Below the pieces are notes generated by a model, which ran no database searches, was not told the origin of the DNA, and saw only the letters and a program-made list of their open reading frames with translations. 64,000 bases of DNA from Rhodamnia argentea (Eukaryota > Streptophyta > Magnoliopsida > Myrtales > Myrtaceae): positions 17,883,095-17,947,094 of the forward strand of contig NC_063160.1 of the NCBI RefSeq assembly GCF_020921035.1, in the 5' to 3' direction. Made by a program: the position numbers and the translations under genes. Each line of letters opens with the position of its first letter. Position 1 is the first letter of the stretch. Below, piece after piece: positions 62,920 to 64,000 of the stretch.

Positions 62920-64000
62920 TTACCAATAGTCTCGACAAGAGCACGAGCCATCTTTAAAGTGATGGAATCGATTCACATCTCTCACTACTATCTCCCGTCG
63001 ATAAATTTTAGATATGAACTTGATAGCTGTGTGACAATCTCCGCACATTCGAAGGTTCTTGGTCACGCGAAGTAGAACTCCAGGGTTGGTGTTGAGCAGC
63101 CCGAATGCTACGGCTAGCTTTTCGCTGTGTGTTGTGAGGCTCTGTTCCTTCTCTTCTTCGCTAACATCATGCAGAGCAAAACTAGTATCAGGCATATAAC
63201 CAGCCGCCTTGATCTTGCTAGGCAAATCTTCCAACAACATATATATTTCTTTTGCTTGGGGATGTGATGTGTCTCCTCCAAGAAACAGATGGGCATTCCC
63301 ATTCACCTCAATCCAACTGCACCCAGGACTTTTCTTCATGCCCTGACTTTTCAGAGTAGCTCTCAAATTGTCCACCTCCGTCCACTTGCCAGCTTCTGCA
63401 TACATATTGGATAATAGAACATAGTTGCCGCTGTTCTCTGGTTCCAACACAAAGAGCTCTCTAGCAGCCATTTCAGCAATCTCCAAATTCCGGTTCTTGC
63501 GGGACGCAGCCAACAGAGCGCCCCAAATGCTTGGCCCTGCTTTCATTGGCATCCTACTAATGAGCTCTGTCGCTTCTACCAATCTCCCAGCACGACCTAA
63601 AAGGTCGACAACACAAGCATAATGCTCAACTTTTGGTTCAACTGAATAAACAGTTCTCATACTGTGAAAAAACTTCAACCCGGCGTCGGTAAGACCCGAA
63701 TGGCTGCATCCAGATAATAATCCAGTAAAAGTGATGTCATCAGGGTGAACTCCAGACTTAATCATCTCCTCAAAAGCTGACACTGCTTCTGCTCCATATC
63801 CATGCGATGCATAAGCAGTTATCATTGTATTCCATGCGACCGAAGTTCTATGGCCAGGTTTTAAGTTAAAGAAACAGCGGCGGGCATCTACCAGACTCCC
63901 ACACTTTGCATACATTGCAGCAAGTGCTATCTGCACTGAAGGATTCGAGTCCAAGCCAGTCCTCCGTGCATAATCATGTATTTGTCTTCCACGATCCAGA
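62920..64000 (-). CDS. Pentatricopeptide repeat protein, PLS class with DYW domain; runs off the right edge
   Basis: About 359 C-terminal residues are present; the frame is open to the window edge, so the N-terminal repeats are missing. The visible order is PPR repeats (ALAAMYAKCGSLVDARR, AWNTMITAYASHGYGAEA, ITFTGLLSGCSHSGLTDAG), the E motifs (GNYVLLSNMYAEAGKW, SPGCSWIEV) and a full DYW domain ending CSCRDYW. The DYW domain keeps the deaminase zinc motifs HSE and CGDCH. Proteins of this class edit specific C residues to U in chloroplast or mitochondrial RNA. The target RNA and the organelle cannot be read from this part. No break is seen. Confidence 0.94.
   Translation of the reverse strand, partial: LDRGRQIHDYARRTGLDSNPSVQIALAAMYAKCGSLVDARRCFFNLKPGHRTSVAWNTMITAYASHGYGAEAVSAFEEMIKSGVHPDDITFTGLLSGCSHSGLTDAGLKFFHSMRTVYSVEPKVEHYACVVDLLGRAGRLVEATELISRMPMKAGPSIWGALLAASRKNRNLEIAEMAARELFVLEPENSGNYVLLSNMYAEAGKWTEVDNLRATLKSQGMKKSPGCSWIEVNGNAHLFLGGDTSHPQAKEIYMLLEDLPSKIKAAGYMPDTSFALHDVSEEEKEQSLTTHSEKLAVAFGLLNTNPGVLLRVTKNLRMCGDCHTAIKFISKIYRREIVVRDVNRFHHFKDGSCSCRDYW

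Noticed and set aside
1..64000. CRISPR arrays, operons, bacterial insertion sequences or tRNA genes
   Set aside because: The window is clearly plant nuclear DNA. I saw no regularly spaced repeat-spacer array and no cloverleaf-like tRNA on reading, though a tRNA scan was not possible.

Overview
The window is nuclear DNA of a flowering plant, most likely a woody eudicot. The genes are intron-rich with GT-AG splice sites, the intergenic DNA is AT-rich and full of small non-autonomous repeats, and the proteins match plant families (EBS1-type UGGT, SPARK receptor kinase, DYW PPR, importin-beta IMB4). I cannot name the species. A Myrtales-like genome is only a guess from the style of the repeats.

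Layout, left to right. (1) 454-12158, minus: the first 23 coding exons of UDP-glucose:glycoprotein glucosyltransferase. The gene runs off the left edge, and exon 6 has a one-base frameshift. An exact plant ERSE-I sits upstream. (2) 12440-14700: intergenic, with nested fold-back repeats. (3) 14709-15873, minus: a two-exon DUF1295 / steroid-5-alpha-reductase-like membrane protein. (4) 17735-29051, minus: a 14-exon membralin gene that conceptually splices without a break to 665 aa. One intron holds a 1.15 kb transposon-like insert carrying a decayed TIR-domain fragment of an NLR gene. (5) 29230-34700: intergenic, with a Tourist-like MITE, a GC-rich island and a fold-back repeat. (6) 34716-36572, plus: a bHLH transcription factor gene whose frame is broken twice. 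(7) 39512-41509, minus: an intronless SPARK-domain receptor-like kinase. (8) 44710-53734, minus: a 20-exon importin-beta of the IPO4/IMB4 type that splices cleanly to 1048 aa. (9) 53800-58980: repeat-rich intergenic DNA with two fold-back families. (10) 59029-61138, plus: a ceramidase-like (CREST) membrane hydrolase with its zinc-site residues intact. (11) 62920 to beyond 64000, minus: the C-terminal part of a DYW-type PPR protein.

The genes do not form an operon-like unit. UGGT (folding sensor in the ER lumen) and membralin (ER-associated degradation) both serve ER quality control and lie in the same orientation within 30 kb. The sequence does not show that this is more than coincidence.

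All exon coordinates were assembled by hand from splice sites, reading phase and remembered family similarity, so single boundaries may be off by a few bases. No database search was run.
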